The notes: a model not told the origin generated them from the letters alone. A stretch of DNA of 64,000 bases from Oscillospiraceae bacterium (GCA_015068325.1 SVKQ01000021.1:99696-163695); one strand, 5' to 3'; positions 25,143-33,826 are shown, counted from the first letter of the stretch. Numbers and translations: made by a program.

Positions 25143-26432
25143 TCAGCCTCCGATGAGGCACAGGGTCACCCAAGGCACCATGGTGATGATGACCAAGGTG
25201 ATGAACAGCGGCACATAGAAGGGCAGCGCGCCCTTGAGCATCCGCTCAAAGCTCAGGCCGGCCACGCGGGAGGTAGCGTACAAGCACATGCCCACCGGCG
25301 GGGTCAGCAGGCCGCACATCAGGTTGAACACCATGATCAGGCCAAAGTGCACCGGGTTGACGCCGAAGGAGATGGCCGCCGGCGTCAGGATGGGCGCCAT
25401 GATCAGGATGGCCGCGTTGGACTCCATGAAGCAGCCCACGAACAGCAGGAACACGTTGATCATCAGCAGGAACACATACTTGCTGCTGCTGACGCTCAGG
25501 AAGAAGTTTAGCACGATGGTGGGGATCTGGAACTTGGTCAGCATGAAGCCGTACAGCGTGGAGGCTGCCACCACCAGCATGATGGCGGCGGCTTCGCCGC
25601 AGACCTCCTTAAAGGTACGGACCAGATCCTTCAGTCCCACCTCGCGGTACACCAGGCACACCAGGATCATCGCGTACAGCGCGGCCACAGAGGCGGCCTC
25701 GGTGGCGGTGAAGACACCGGAGAGGATGCCGCCGATCAGGATGACCGGCGTCAGCAGGGACATGAACGCCTGGCCGAACAGCCGCAGCAGCTCGATCAGA
25801 CCGGGCAGCTTACGGCGGGGATAGTGGCGGCGGAGAGAGATGACCGCCACCATGACGCCCAGGGCGATGGCGCACACCACACCGGGCACGATGCCGCCCA
25901 CCAGCAGGTCAGAGATGGACACGCCGAACGCGCTGGTGGCGCAGCCGAACATGATCAGCGGGATCGAGGGGGGGATGATGGGACCGATGGTGGAAGACGC
26001 CGCTGTGATACCGGCGGCGAACTCCGTGTCAAAGCCATCATCCTTCATGGCGGCGATCTCAATGGTGCCCAGGCCCGCGGCATCCGCCACAGCGGAACCG
26101 CTCATGCCGGCGAACACCACCGACGCCAGGATGTTCACCTGGCCCAGGCCGCCGGGGATCCAGCCCACCAGCGCGCCGCAAAAGTTGAAGATACGGCGGG
26201 TGATGCTGCCCACATTCATCAGCTTGCCGGCCAGCAGGAAGAAGGGAATGGCCAGCAGCGTAAAGCTGTTGACACCGGCCGCCATCTTCTGGGCCATGGT
26301 GCCCATGGAGGTCAGGCTGAAGGAACCGGAGTAGAGCATCGCCACCACAGAGGTGGTCATCAGCGCGTAGGGGACGGCAAAGCCCAGCAGGAAGAGGATC
26401 AGAAGCAGACCCACAAACACAGCAACCAGCAT
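25143..26432 (-). CDS. TRAP transporter large permease (DctM type)
   Basis: This 429-residue membrane protein with about twelve hydrophobic segments is the large, transporting subunit of a TRAP uptake system. Family blocks include LAIPFFLLAGKLMNVGSITRRIF, NILASVVFAGMSGSAVADAAGLG and FLLFVGCFMESNAAILIM. It uses an ion gradient to import the ligand delivered by the DctP-type protein. The start overlaps the small-permease stop as TAATG. Confidence 0.95.
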   Translation of the reverse strand: MLVAVFVGLLLILFLLGFAVPYALMTTSVVAMLYSGSFSLTSMGTMAQKMAAGVNSFTLLAIPFFLLAGKLMNVGSITRRIFNFCGALVGWIPGGLGQVNILASVVFAGMSGSAVADAAGLGTIEIAAMKDDGFDTEFAAGITAASSTIGPIIPPSIPLIMFGCATSAFGVSISDLLVGGIVPGVVCAIALGVMVAVISLRRHYPRRKLPGLIELLRLFGQAFMSLLTPVILIGGILSGVFTATEAASVAALYAMILVCLVYREVGLKDLVRTFKEVCGEAAAIMLVVAASTLYGFMLTKFQIPTIVLNFFLSVSSSKYVFLLMINVFLLFVGCFMESNAAILIMAPILTPAAISFGVNPVHFGLIMVFNLMCGLLTPPVGMCLYATSRVAGLSFERMLKGALPFYVPLFITLVIITMVPWVTLCLIGG

Positions 26433-26932
26433 TATTCAGCCGCCTCCTCTCCCGTCTCGTATTCCACAGCGTCCTGCGCGAAGACTGTCTTATAATGAAT
26501 GGCGCGGTAGACGACAAACAGGATGCCAAAGCCGCAGCCGATGATCACCGGAATGTACTGATAGGCCATCAGCATCCAGCGCACGGTGCCGAAGGTCATC
26601 ATCTTGGTGTTGCCGAAATAGCGGATGCCGCCATAGCAGGTGAAGCCGAGCAACACCACATAGACGGCGGACATAAACCAATAGAAGATCTTGCGTGCCG
26701 TCAGGGGGATCTTGTCAAAGAAGAAGGTCACCTTCAGCTGTTCGTTGCGGGACTCCAGCACCGGCAGCATCAGGAACACCATCCAGATATAGCCCATACG
26801 GGCGAACTCCTCCGTCCAGGGTGCCGAGATCTTCAGCACAAACCGGAAGAGCACCTGCGCCAGGCAGCAGAACAGCATAAACAGAAAGATCAATGCTGCC
26901 ACGCTCTCGATGATTTTTTCAAGCTTTTTCAT
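26432..26932 (-). CDS. TRAP transporter small permease (DctQ type)
   Basis: This 166-residue protein has four hydrophobic segments and the DctQ hallmark WTEEFARMGYIWMVFL after the first pair. It forms the membrane complex with DctM. I chose ATG 26932 (MKKLEKI) with GAGGAG upstream; the extra upstream codons do not look coding. The acidic C-terminus (EYETGEEAAE) is of no known significance. Confidence 0.93.
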   Translation of the reverse strand: MKKLEKIIESVAALIFLFMLFCCLAQVLFRFVLKISAPWTEEFARMGYIWMVFLMLPVLESRNEQLKVTFFFDKIPLTARKIFYWFMSAVYVVLLGFTCYGGIRYFGNTKMMTFGTVRWMLMAYQYIPVIIGCGFGILFVVYRAIHYKTVFAQDAVEYETGEEAAE

Positions 26933-27054
26933 GTACCTACTCCTCGGTGTGATTCGTCGAAGCGTCAACCGCCGACAGGCGGTCGTGCCTCCGGGGGTAC
27001 GGGATTGCTGTGATCGGTGGATTTTTACTCTCTTAATCTTAATGAAACTGGCGG

Positions 27055-27086
27055 TTGGCTGCCGCCACTTCCGTGGCGGCAGCCAA
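27055..27086 (-). terminator. Hairpin between dctP-type and dctQ-type genes
   Basis: A perfect 13-bp GC-rich stem (TTGGCTGCCGCCA / TGGCGGCAGCCAA) with a six-base loop and no U-run lies in the 203-base gap. It probably lowers permease expression relative to the binding protein. Confidence 0.55.
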
Positions 27087-27135
27087 TCGCTGACTTACCT
27101 TATCGCTTCAGATTTGCTGTACCTCTGATCTCAGA

Positions 27136-28218
27136 TCAGCCGGCCAGATAGTTGCTCACGTACTCCTGAGCCTCGGGCACGAAGGCGGACAGAGCCTCCT
27201 CGATACCGGCCTGCGCAGCGGAGGACCAAACTGCCTTGTCAACCTCGACCACGGTCACAGAGCCGTCCTCCAGGACGGAATCCCAATAACCCTTCTCCAG
27301 GTTGGCCAGCTCGGCATCGCCCCAGGCATCGGCATCGTCAATGGCCTTCTGCAGGATCTCGCGGTCAGCAGCATCCATGCCATCCCACATGTCGGCATTG
27401 ACGCACCAGTGGTGGCAGCCGTACAGGTGCTCGGTCATCATGATGTACTTGTTGACCTCGTAGATCTTGTTGGCATAAATGTTGTCGATGGGGTTCTCCT
27501 GACCATCCACAACGTGGGTCTGCAAAGCACTGTAGGTCTCAGCCCAGGCCACAGGAGTGGGCAGAGCACCCAGGCTCTTCCAGACGGTGACCCAGTTCTC
27601 GATCTCAGGCACGCGCAGCTTCAGGCCGTTCAGATCAGCGGGGGTCTCGATGGCGCGGCTGGCGGTCAGCAGACGGGCGGTACGGGCCTGCAGGCCGACC
27701 AGATAGCAGTTGGCGTTGTCCTTGGCGGCCTTGGCGATGGCGGCGCCCAGAACGGGATCATCATACACGGCCTTCACGTCGTCCAGAGTCTTGAAGATGA
27801 AGGGGGTGACGGTGGGGTCGATGTTGGTGCAGATCTGGCTGCCGAAGTTGTCGCCGAAGTGGGCGATGTCGATCTCGCCGTCTTTCAGCTGCTGGATGTT
27901 CTCCAGTTCGGTGCCCAGCGTCGCATCCTGATGATAGGTGATCTTGATGCGACCGTCGGAATACTGATCGGCCAGCTCCACGATCTTCTCACCCACCAGG
28001 CCAATGACGCTGCCGGACGCGTCGGAAGACGCCATGGTCAGCTCATAGGTGCGGCCCTGAGGCTCGGTGTTCTCGTTGTTTTCGGTGTTCTCCTCGTTCT
28101 GCGTGTTGGCTTCGTTGTTGGTGTTGGTGTCGGGGGTGGTGTTGTTGCTGTTGCCGCCGCAGGCGACCAGCGCCAACATCATTGCAAGAGCCATGAGCAG
28201 TGCAAATACTCTCTTCAT
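27136..28218 (-). CDS. TRAP transporter solute-binding lipoprotein (DctP type)
   Basis: This is a 360-residue ligand-binding lipoprotein. The signal peptide ends in LVAC (Cys20). A spacer of Asn/Thr/Glu repeats (about residues 22-52) follows, and then the DctP fold. The conserved stretch LRVPEIENWVTVWKSLGALP carries the Arg that normally grips the ligand carboxylate. TYSALQTHVVDGQENPIDNI is the other family signature. A sugar acid or related carboxylate is the likely ligand. It is first in the TRAP operon, with a good promoter and a LacI-type operator upstream. Confidence 0.93.
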   Translation of the reverse strand: MKRVFALLMALAMMLALVACGGNSNNTTPDTNTNNEANTQNEENTENNENTEPQGRTYELTMASSDASGSVIGLVGEKIVELADQYSDGRIKITYHQDATLGTELENIQQLKDGEIDIAHFGDNFGSQICTNIDPTVTPFIFKTLDDVKAVYDDPVLGAAIAKAAKDNANCYLVGLQARTARLLTASRAIETPADLNGLKLRVPEIENWVTVWKSLGALPTPVAWAETYSALQTHVVDGQENPIDNIYANKIYEVNKYIMMTEHLYGCHHWCVNADMWDGMDAADREILQKAIDDADAWGDAELANLEKGYWDSVLEDGSVTVVEVDKAVWSSAAQAGIEEALSAFVPEAQEYVSNYLAG

Positions 28219-28342
28219 TGGATCCTTCCTCCTTACATTTTTCCAGACGTGCCAGACAAACTTTCGCCAGACGAGGACAGTTTTTGTGCTTCTTCCCCTT
28301 AACATTGCGGCTGCACCAGGAGAGGGAAATCGTCCTCCTCGT

Positions 28343-28405
28343 TTGAAAACGTTTAACACCGTCTGTGTTTGAGCATATTATATGAAAAAAACATACAATG
28401 TGCAA
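28343..28405 (-). promoter_or_regulatory. TRAP operon promoter with LacI-type operator
   Basis: On the minus strand TTGCAC (28405-28400) and TATAAT (28382-28377) are 17 bases apart. The AAACGTTT palindrome (28347-28354) lies about 16-25 bases downstream of the expected start, where a repressor would block elongation. Confidence 0.7.
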
Positions 28406-28605
28406 GATGTAATTGGTAAATTCCGCAGAATATTGTGTTGATGAAACAAAAAAGCTCTTCATTATTATACTGAAAGCTCAATATTGGCCTGTGGTGCTGT
28501 CTTTCCGCGTATCTGCCCCTCTCTTTTATCCGCCTCTCCCCCCATCTTTTACAGAGAGTCTCCCAATTCCACCGCAAAGAATTTCCGGAAAAGTGCCGTT
28601 TCTGA

Positions 28606-28656
28606 TTGACAACTACCGGCTTGCGTGCTAAAATTGCTGTACGATAAAACGTTTAC
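28606..28656 (+). promoter_or_regulatory. garR-like promoter with LacI-type operator
   Basis: TTGACA (28606-28611) and TAAAAT (28629-28634) are 17 bases apart. The operator ATAAAACGTTTAC is centred on AAACGTTT at 28647-28654, just after the expected transcription start. Confidence 0.72.
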
Positions 28657-28713
28657 TTGTCATTGTATCCACTCTAAATACATGAAAAACAAATTTTTGG
28701 GAGGTATTGTTCA

Positions 28714-29601
28714 ATGAAAATCGGTTTTATCGGTCTGGGAGCCATGGGACGGCCCATGTCCAAGAACCTGCTGAAGGCCGGCCATGAGGTCCATGTGTAC
28801 GACATCGTGCCCGCTGCGGTGGAAGAGCTGGTCAATGCCGGTGCCATTGCCGAGTGCTGCAACAAGGCTGTGGCGGCTGCCACCGACGTGGTCATCACCA
28901 TGCTGCCCAACTCCCCCCACGTCAAGACTGCCGTGCTGGGCGAGAACGGTGTGCTGGCCGGCAAGCACGAGGGCACCATCCTGCTGGAGATGAGCTCTAT
29001 CGCCCCCCTGGCCACCAAGGAGATTGGCAAGGCCTGCGAGGCAGCCGGCGTGCCCATGCTGGAGGCGCCCGTCTCCGGCGGTGTGGGCGGCGCTGCCGAG
29101 GGCAAGCTGTCCATCATGTGCGGCGGCAAGCAGGAGTTGTTCGATCAGCTCAAGCCCATCCTCAGCGTTCTGGGCACCTCCCTGGTGCTGTGCGGCGACC
29201 TAGGTGCCGGCAACACCACCAAACTGGTCAACCAGCACATCATCGCTGTGGAGATCGCCGCCGTGGCCGAGGCCTTTGCCATGGGCAAGATGGCCGGTGT
29301 AGAGCCCGAGGTGGTCTACAACGCCATCCACAACGGCTACGCCGGCTCCAAGGTGCTGGACGGCAAGCTGACCGCCGCCATGGACCGCGAGTTCAAGGCC
29401 GGTTTCCGCCTGGATCTGCACATCAAGGACATGGCCAATGCCGTAGAGACCGGCTACGCCGTGGGTGCCCCCATGCCCCTGGGCAGCCTGGTGCTGGATA
29501 TGATGAAGTATCTGTCCGCCAACGGCCTGGGCAGTGAGGACAACGCCACCCTGATGAAGTACTATGAGCGGATGTGCAACTTCGAGTTCCACCGCCAGTA
29601 A
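28714..29601 (+). CDS. 2-hydroxy-3-oxopropionate reductase-like dehydrogenase (GarR type)
   Basis: This 295-residue enzyme belongs to the 3-hydroxyisobutyrate dehydrogenase superfamily. It has the dinucleotide motif GFIGLGAMG (4-12), the substrate motif APVSGGVGGA (118-127) and the catalytic Lys170 in GAGNTTKLVNQ. The region GYAGSKVLDGKLTAAMDREF followed by GFRLDLHIKDMANA is closest to tartronate semialdehyde reductases (GarR/GlxR), which produce glycerate. GGGAGG lies nine bases before the start. Its LacI-type operator ties it to the TRAP and BKACE genes. An analogous beta-hydroxyacid substrate is possible. Confidence 0.87.
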   Translation: MKIGFIGLGAMGRPMSKNLLKAGHEVHVYDIVPAAVEELVNAGAIAECCNKAVAAATDVVITMLPNSPHVKTAVLGENGVLAGKHEGTILLEMSSIAPLATKEIGKACEAAGVPMLEAPVSGGVGGAAEGKLSIMCGGKQELFDQLKPILSVLGTSLVLCGDLGAGNTTKLVNQHIIAVEIAAVAEAFAMGKMAGVEPEVVYNAIHNGYAGSKVLDGKLTAAMDREFKAGFRLDLHIKDMANAVETGYAVGAPMPLGSLVLDMMKYLSANGLGSEDNATLMKYYERMCNFEFHRQ

Positions 29602-29630
29602 TCGCACCGACAGCTGCATAACGAAGCAAA

Positions 29631-29673
29631 GAGGACCGCGGGCCGATGCCCGCGGTCCTCGCTTTTCTTTTTT
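29631..29673 (+). terminator. Intrinsic terminator after the garR-like gene
   Basis: A perfect 13-bp stem (GAGGACCGCGGGC / GCCCGCGGTCCTC) with a four-base loop is followed by GCTTTTCTTTTTT. Confidence 0.9.
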
Positions 29674-29684
29674 ACCGGGACGCT

Positions 29685-30116
29685 TTATCGCATGGCCAGC
29701 GTCACATCGCCGGTAGCGGCCAGCTCGCCCTTGTCATAGACCTCGGCCGAGCAGGTGAAGATAGCCTTCTCCTCCCGTGCCGCTGAGATATGCACACGTA
29801 CCTCAATGGTATCTCCGGGACGGATCTTGCTGCGGAAGCGCACATTGTTGATGCCGATGAACAGCGGCAGCTTGCCGCGGTAACGCTCGTCGAACAGCAG
29901 CAGCACATCCGCTGCCTGGGCCATGCACTCCACCGAATACACACCGGGCAGCACCGGCTCCTCGGGGAAGTGACCCCGGAAGATGTCCCGCGCCGGATCC
30001 ACATAGAACGTGGTGACCGCACGCTCGCCGGGGATCAGTTCCTCCACCGTATCCACCAGCAGCATGGGGTCGCGGTGGGGCAGGATCTCCTTGATCTGGT
30101 CCTTGTTCAGCTTCAT
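29685..30116 (-). CDS. FabZ-like hotdog-fold dehydratase
   Basis: This 143-residue hotdog protein resembles FabZ, the 3-hydroxyacyl-ACP dehydratase. The catalytic His49 lies in RGHFPEEPVLPGV and the catalytic Glu63 in SVECMAQAADV. LPHRDPMLLVD near residue 15 is also typical. The length is normal for FabZ. The start overlaps the BKACE stop by one base (TGATG), and the gene is far from any fatty acid cluster. A catabolic role on the CoA ester produced by BKACE is therefore more likely than fatty acid synthesis. That role is inference. Confidence 0.83.
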   Translation of the reverse strand: MKLNKDQIKEILPHRDPMLLVDTVEELIPGERAVTTFYVDPARDIFRGHFPEEPVLPGVYSVECMAQAADVLLLFDERYRGKLPLFIGINNVRFRSKIRPGDTIEVRVHISAAREEKAIFTCSAEVYDKGELAATGDVTLAMR

Positions 30117-31054
30117 CAGAAGTTCACCTTGTCCCCGCCCTTGAGCTTCAGCATTTCACGGGCCTCCGCCGGTGTGGCGATCTCAAAGTCCAGGCTCTCC
30201 AGGATACCCTTGATCTTGGTGACCTGCGCCGCGTTGGAGGTAGCCAGCTCACCGTTGGGCTTGATGTACAGGCCGTCCTCCATACCCACGCGGACGTTGC
30301 CGCCGTTGATGGCCATAAGCGCGGACAGGCGGAACATGCGGCGGCCGGGGGCCACGGTGCTGTACTGGATGTCGTTGCCCAGCAGCTTCTTGGCCTGATC
30401 GATCATGTACATCATGTTCTCCGGCGTGGCGGGGAAGCCGCCCATGACACCGGGTACGAACTGGATGTAGATGGGATCGGGCAGCAGCCCCTGCTTCTTG
30501 AAGAAGGCCAGATTGCTCAGCTGGCCCAGGTCGAAGACCTCATATTCCGGCAGCGTACCGTACTTGATCATCTGCCGCAGGCAGTATTCGATGTCCTTGA
30601 AAGTGTTTTTGAACACGTTGTCATAGGTGCGGGTCAGATAGGGGATCTCCCACTCATATTGGGGGTTGGGGATTCCGTCCGCCAACTGATGGTAGCAGAA
30701 GTTCATAGATCCGCCGTTGGCCGAGGCCATCTCCGGCTGGAAACGCTCGATGACGGAGAAGCGCTCCTCGGTGCTCATGCCGTTGGCGCCGCCGGTGGTG
30801 ATGCCGATGATCACGTCATCCGCCTGCTTCTTGATGCCGGTCAGGATCTTTTCAAATGTGTCGAAATCGCCCACGGGCATGCCCTCGTCATTACGGGCAT
30901 GGATATGGACCACCGCCGCGCCAGCCTTGTGGGCCTCGACGGCCTGCTCAATGATCTGATCGGGCGTCGCCGCAAAATAGGGCGACATGGTGGGCGTATG
31001 GATCGCGCCAGTGATGGCGGCGGAGATCACAACTTTTTTCTGTGCTTTTGCCAT
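30116..31054 (-). CDS. Beta-keto acid cleavage enzyme (BKACE/DUF849), copy 2
   Basis: This 312-residue enzyme is a close paralogue of the gene at 1677-2612. Long blocks are the same in both, including ERFSVIE.FQPEMASANGG, RTYDNVFKNTFKDIEYC and the C-terminal LKGGDKVNF. The zinc motif HIHAR and the catalytic block RVGMED are intact. It should turn a beta-keto acid and acetyl-CoA into acetoacetate and a new CoA ester. It lies between a PPC gene (34 bases upstream) and the FabZ-like gene (one-base overlap), under a promoter with a LacI-type operator. The substrate is unknown. Confidence 0.92.
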   Translation of the reverse strand: MAKAQKKVVISAAITGAIHTPTMSPYFAATPDQIIEQAVEAHKAGAAVVHIHARNDEGMPVGDFDTFEKILTGIKKQADDVIIGITTGGANGMSTEERFSVIERFQPEMASANGGSMNFCYHQLADGIPNPQYEWEIPYLTRTYDNVFKNTFKDIEYCLRQMIKYGTLPEYEVFDLGQLSNLAFFKKQGLLPDPIYIQFVPGVMGGFPATPENMMYMIDQAKKLLGNDIQYSTVAPGRRMFRLSALMAINGGNVRVGMEDGLYIKPNGELATSNAAQVTKIKGILESLDFEIATPAEAREMLKLKGGDKVNF

Positions 31055-31088
31055 GACAAGTCACTCTCCTTTGACAGATTTTCCTCGC

Positions 31089-31520
31089 TTACAGATTGTC
31101 GATATAGCCGATGCCGAACTCGTTGAGCCGACGGGTCAGCTTCATGTCGGGCACTTCGATAAAGCTCAGCTCGCCCAGGAACTGGATCTCGCTGCCCGGC
31201 TCCAGATGGCCCACATAAGTCTTACCGTCAGGTGTGGAGCAGACGCCGTGCAGATGGGGCACGCCGTCCAGCACGATACCCTGCAGACAGCCCAGCTCTA
31301 CGGGAGCCTCCACCGTGTAATAGTAGTCGGAAGGCGTATCTGTGCACTCCTTGATCCCGTGCATGCACAGCTTGCGCAGAGAGCCGATGCCCGATACCAG
31401 CAGGGCATTCTTCACGCCTTCGTTCTTCAGGCCCTCAGTAATGGATTCCAGCAGGAGGTCACCTTTCTTCAGGTGCATAACGATCACGCGGCCGTACTCA
31501 TGGCAAACAAATGTTCTCAT
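31089..31520 (-). CDS. PPC/DUF296 domain protein, copy 2
   Basis: This 143-residue stand-alone PPC domain protein has GIGSL (44-48), a HLH motif (89-91) and VGHLEPG (103-109), matching the His-bearing positions of the copy at 4194-4658. Overall the two copies are clearly divergent. No AT-hook or other DNA-binding segment is present. It is the first gene of the operon PPC-BKACE-FabZ-like and therefore likely to act in the same pathway. Its biochemical activity is unknown. Confidence 0.82.
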   Translation of the reverse strand: MRTFVCHEYGRVIVMHLKKGDLLLESITEGLKNEGVKNALLVSGIGSLRKLCMHGIKECTDTPSDYYYTVEAPVELGCLQGIVLDGVPHLHGVCSTPDGKTYVGHLEPGSEIQFLGELSFIEVPDMKLTRRLNEFGIGYIDNL

Positions 31521-31558
31521 GGTATGCTTCCTTTCTCAATCATCGTATTTTATCGCAA

Positions 31559-31613
31559 GTAAACGTTTTCAATCGCTTGGTAGTATTGTATCTCACTTTT
31601 GACCGAAATGCAA
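31559..31613 (-). promoter_or_regulatory. PPC-BKACE-FabZ operon promoter with LacI-type operator
   Basis: On the minus strand TTGCAT (31613-31608) and TACAAT (31590-31585) are 17 bases apart. The operator TTGAAAACGTTTACTTG, centred on 31561-31568, lies just after the expected start. Confidence 0.72.
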
Positions 31614-31660
31614 CCATAATTTTCTATCTTCGGCGCCGCAGCAGCCGCGGCAGAAAAGCG

Positions 31661-31687
31661 CAGAGAGCCCCTGCCGGAAGCTCTCTG
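31661..31687 (-). terminator. Intrinsic terminator after the LacI-family gene (copy 2)
   Basis: CAGAGAGC / GCTCTCTG form an eight-base stem, followed on the minus strand by CGCTTTTC. Confidence 0.65.
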
Positions 31688-31716
31688 CTGTCTTTTGGAT
31701 TATGCTGCACTGCGCG

Positions 31717-32775
31717 TCAGTTCGCTCTCGCCGCACAGAGCCTCTTCGCCAGGGTATCCGAAGGCTCCGCCAGGGAGTTGCCCTGTACGATCAGCGGGTC
31801 AAAGATATAAGAACGGCTGGGCAGATTCGGCGTCTTGATCCGCTCCAAGACCGACCGGCCGATCTGCTCGCCCATTTTGGCGGTATCATACACGGCCGAC
31901 GTGGGACGCACCATCATTAGTTCCGCGTTGGGGATCCCGTCATAGGACACGAAGGACAGATCCTCCGGGATGTTGATGTGGCGGGCATTGGCCCGGCTCA
32001 GGATCCCCTCGGACATGGTGACGTTCTGGGAAACGACAGCCGTGGGCGGCTCCTCCATGGACAGCAGGAAATCCACCGCGGCGGCTCCCGTTTCCCGGCA
32101 AAACTCACCGGAGAAAATATAGGGGTAGTCACGGCTGACGTCGATACCCTCCTCCGCCATGGCGGCGGCAAAGCCCTCATAGCGCTCCTCGGCATTGCTC
32201 AGATAGGAGGGGCCCCGCACCAACAGGATCCGCCGGTGGCCCAGCGCCAGGAGCTGCTTTGTCAGCTGATAACTGCCGTGGTAGTTGTTGCTGTCGATCA
32301 GGTCTCCCATGAACCGATGGTCGGCGATCTTGCGGTTGAACAGCACCAGCGGGATCTGCCGGTCGATCTCCAGCACAAAATCCATGTTCCGCCCCGTGGT
32401 GTTCAGAACGATGCTGTCCACATTCTTGCTCATCAGCATCTCCAGATAGTTCCGCTCCCGCTCCGGGTCATTTTCCGTGCTGCACAGGATCATGTTGTAG
32501 TTTTCCCGGGCGATGATTCCCTCCGCTGCCCGGGCGGCGGTGATCAGCGCATCGCTGTAAATATCGGAGATGACAAAACCGATGGTATTGCTGCGGTTGG
32601 TCTTCAGGCTCTGCGCCGCCGTGTTGGGAATATAGTTCAGTTCATGAGCCGCCTTCAACACCCTCTGCTTCATATCCGGCGTCACCAGCGGATTGTGGTT
32701 CAGCACGCGGGACACCGTGGCAATGGACACGTGGGCCGCCTGCGCGATATCCTTGATAGTCGGTCTCTTTCCCAT
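31717..32775 (-). CDS. LacI-family transcriptional regulator
   Basis: This 352-residue protein has a LacI helix-turn-helix at residues 5-25 (TIKDIAQAAHVSIATVSRVL). The hinge contains NTAAQSLKTNRSNTIGFVISDIYSD, and an effector-binding domain runs to the end. I chose ATG 32775 with GAGGGAA upstream. It resembles the regulator at 3019-4086 over the DNA-binding and hinge region. It is encoded in the middle of five AAACGTTT-type operators (28347, 28647, 31561, 32974, 36372) and is the prime candidate for binding them. The inducer is unknown. Confidence 0.93.
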   Translation of the reverse strand: MGKRPTIKDIAQAAHVSIATVSRVLNHNPLVTPDMKQRVLKAAHELNYIPNTAAQSLKTNRSNTIGFVISDIYSDALITAARAAEGIIARENYNMILCSTENDPERERNYLEMLMSKNVDSIVLNTTGRNMDFVLEIDRQIPLVLFNRKIADHRFMGDLIDSNNYHGSYQLTKQLLALGHRRILLVRGPSYLSNAEERYEGFAAAMAEEGIDVSRDYPYIFSGEFCRETGAAAVDFLLSMEEPPTAVVSQNVTMSEGILSRANARHINIPEDLSFVSYDGIPNAELMMVRPTSAVYDTAKMGEQIGRSVLERIKTPNLPSRSYIFDPLIVQGNSLAEPSDTLAKRLCAARAN

Positions 32776-32928
32776 GATTCCCTCACTGTCATACGCCCCA
32801 CGCGGGCGGCGCTCATTTTGTGGGGTCAGCATATCATACCCCGCCCAAAATGTAAATATTTTCACGGAGAAAATTGAAAAATTTTCACGCAGACCCTCCA
32901 GACAGGCCGATATGCCCTTTTCCGGGGC

Positions 32929-32982
32929 TTGCAAACGGCTTTTTCATCTGTTAGAATGAAAATTACAATTGATAACGTTTAC
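32929..32982 (+). promoter_or_regulatory. Epimerase-like gene promoter with LacI-type operator
   Basis: TTGCAA (32929-32934) and TAGAAT (32952-32957) are 17 bases apart. The operator TTGATAACGTTTACAT, centred on AACGTT at 32974-32979, lies just after the expected start. It also sits about 200 bases upstream of the regulator gene on the other strand. Confidence 0.68.
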
Positions 32983-33005
32983 ATAATATGATTGGAGATG
33001 ATCCC

Positions 33006-33779
33006 ATGAGATTCGGATGCTGCTCCCCCATCAGCAGTTTGGATATCGTAGCCGCTGCCGGATATGACTTTGTGGAGCTGCGAGGCAAGGAGGTGGCCGC
33101 CCTCAGCGAAGCGGACTTTGACCGCCTCTGCCGCCGGTTGGAGGAGTTGTCGCTCCCCTGTCCCGGCTTCAACGCCTACTGCGGCACCGACATCACCATC
33201 GCCGGGCCGGGATACGACCGGCAGGTGACCCGCGACTATGCACAGCTGCTGGCCCAGCGGGGCCGGGCGTTGGGCATCTCCCAGGTGGGCGTTGGGTCCC
33301 CCTTCTCCCGCCGTCTGCCGGAGGGGTTCGATCCGGCGCTGGCCCACAAACAGGTAGGCGAATTCCTGTCCGACTCAGCCCGATGCTTTGCCGAGGCGGG
33401 CATTTCCGTTGGGATGGAGGCGCTGGCTCCTGAGTTCTGCAACTGTGTAAACCTCTGTGACGAGGCCGTGGCTTTGGTCCGGGAGGTGCCGGAGAAGAAC
33501 GTGGGGCTGATCCTGGATTTCTACAACATGGAGCGCAATGACGAGGGGGAGCGGGAACTGGACACGCTGGCGCCCCTGATCCTCCACGTCCATGTCTCCG
33601 ACGATGCCGGCGACCCCTTCCGCCGCTCCATGCTCCGTCCCGAGAAATATGCGCTGCACCGGGAGCGTCTGCTGCGCCTGCGCCGGGTAGGCTATGACGG
33701 CACCGTCAGCGTTGAGACCGATCTGCCGCTGGAACTGTCTTCCGCGTCGGAGACGCTGGCCTTCCTCCGGAGCATCTGA
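33006..33779 (+). CDS. Sugar phosphate isomerase/epimerase family TIM-barrel protein
   Basis: This 257-residue protein belongs to the AP-endonuclease-2-like TIM-barrel group, which includes hydroxypyruvate isomerase, xylose isomerase-like enzymes and tagatose epimerases. Metal-ligand candidates are the Glu in GMEALAPEFCN, the Asp in GLILDFYNM, the His pair in HVHVSDD and the Glu in VSVETDLPL. GGAGATG precedes ATG 33006. The neighbouring GarR-type reductase and hydroxyacid dehydrogenase would fit a hydroxypyruvate/tartronate semialdehyde route, but the reaction is not proven. Confidence 0.8.
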   Translation: MRFGCCSPISSLDIVAAAGYDFVELRGKEVAALSEADFDRLCRRLEELSLPCPGFNAYCGTDITIAGPGYDRQVTRDYAQLLAQRGRALGISQVGVGSPFSRRLPEGFDPALAHKQVGEFLSDSARCFAEAGISVGMEALAPEFCNCVNLCDEAVALVREVPEKNVGLILDFYNMERNDEGERELDTLAPLILHVHVSDDAGDPFRRSMLRPEKYALHRERLLRLRRVGYDGTVSVETDLPLELSSASETLAFLRSI

Positions 33780-33793
33780 CGCCCGCAAATAAA

Positions 33794-33826
33794 CAGGGAG
33801 ACACGCCCCGCGGGCATGCCTCCCTA
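33794..33826. terminator. Terminator between convergent genes
   Basis: AGGGAG..GCCC and GGGC..CTCCCT pair around a CGC loop with internal mismatches. A short TATTTC follows on the plus strand. Confidence 0.6.

Larger units (their letters stand above)
28219..28713. other. Divergent intergenic region of the TRAP operon and garR-like gene
   Basis: About 495 bases without a convincing gene. It holds a minus-strand promoter with a LacI-type operator on the left and a plus-strand promoter with a second operator on the right. The middle (about 28410-28600) shows nothing I can identify. Confidence 0.6.

Noticed and set aside
28343..28358. A CcpA cre site in front of the TRAP operon
   Set aside because: The element differs from the cre consensus in the right half and fits better with the four other AAACGTTT operators around the local LacI gene. 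CcpA remains an alternative but is not called.
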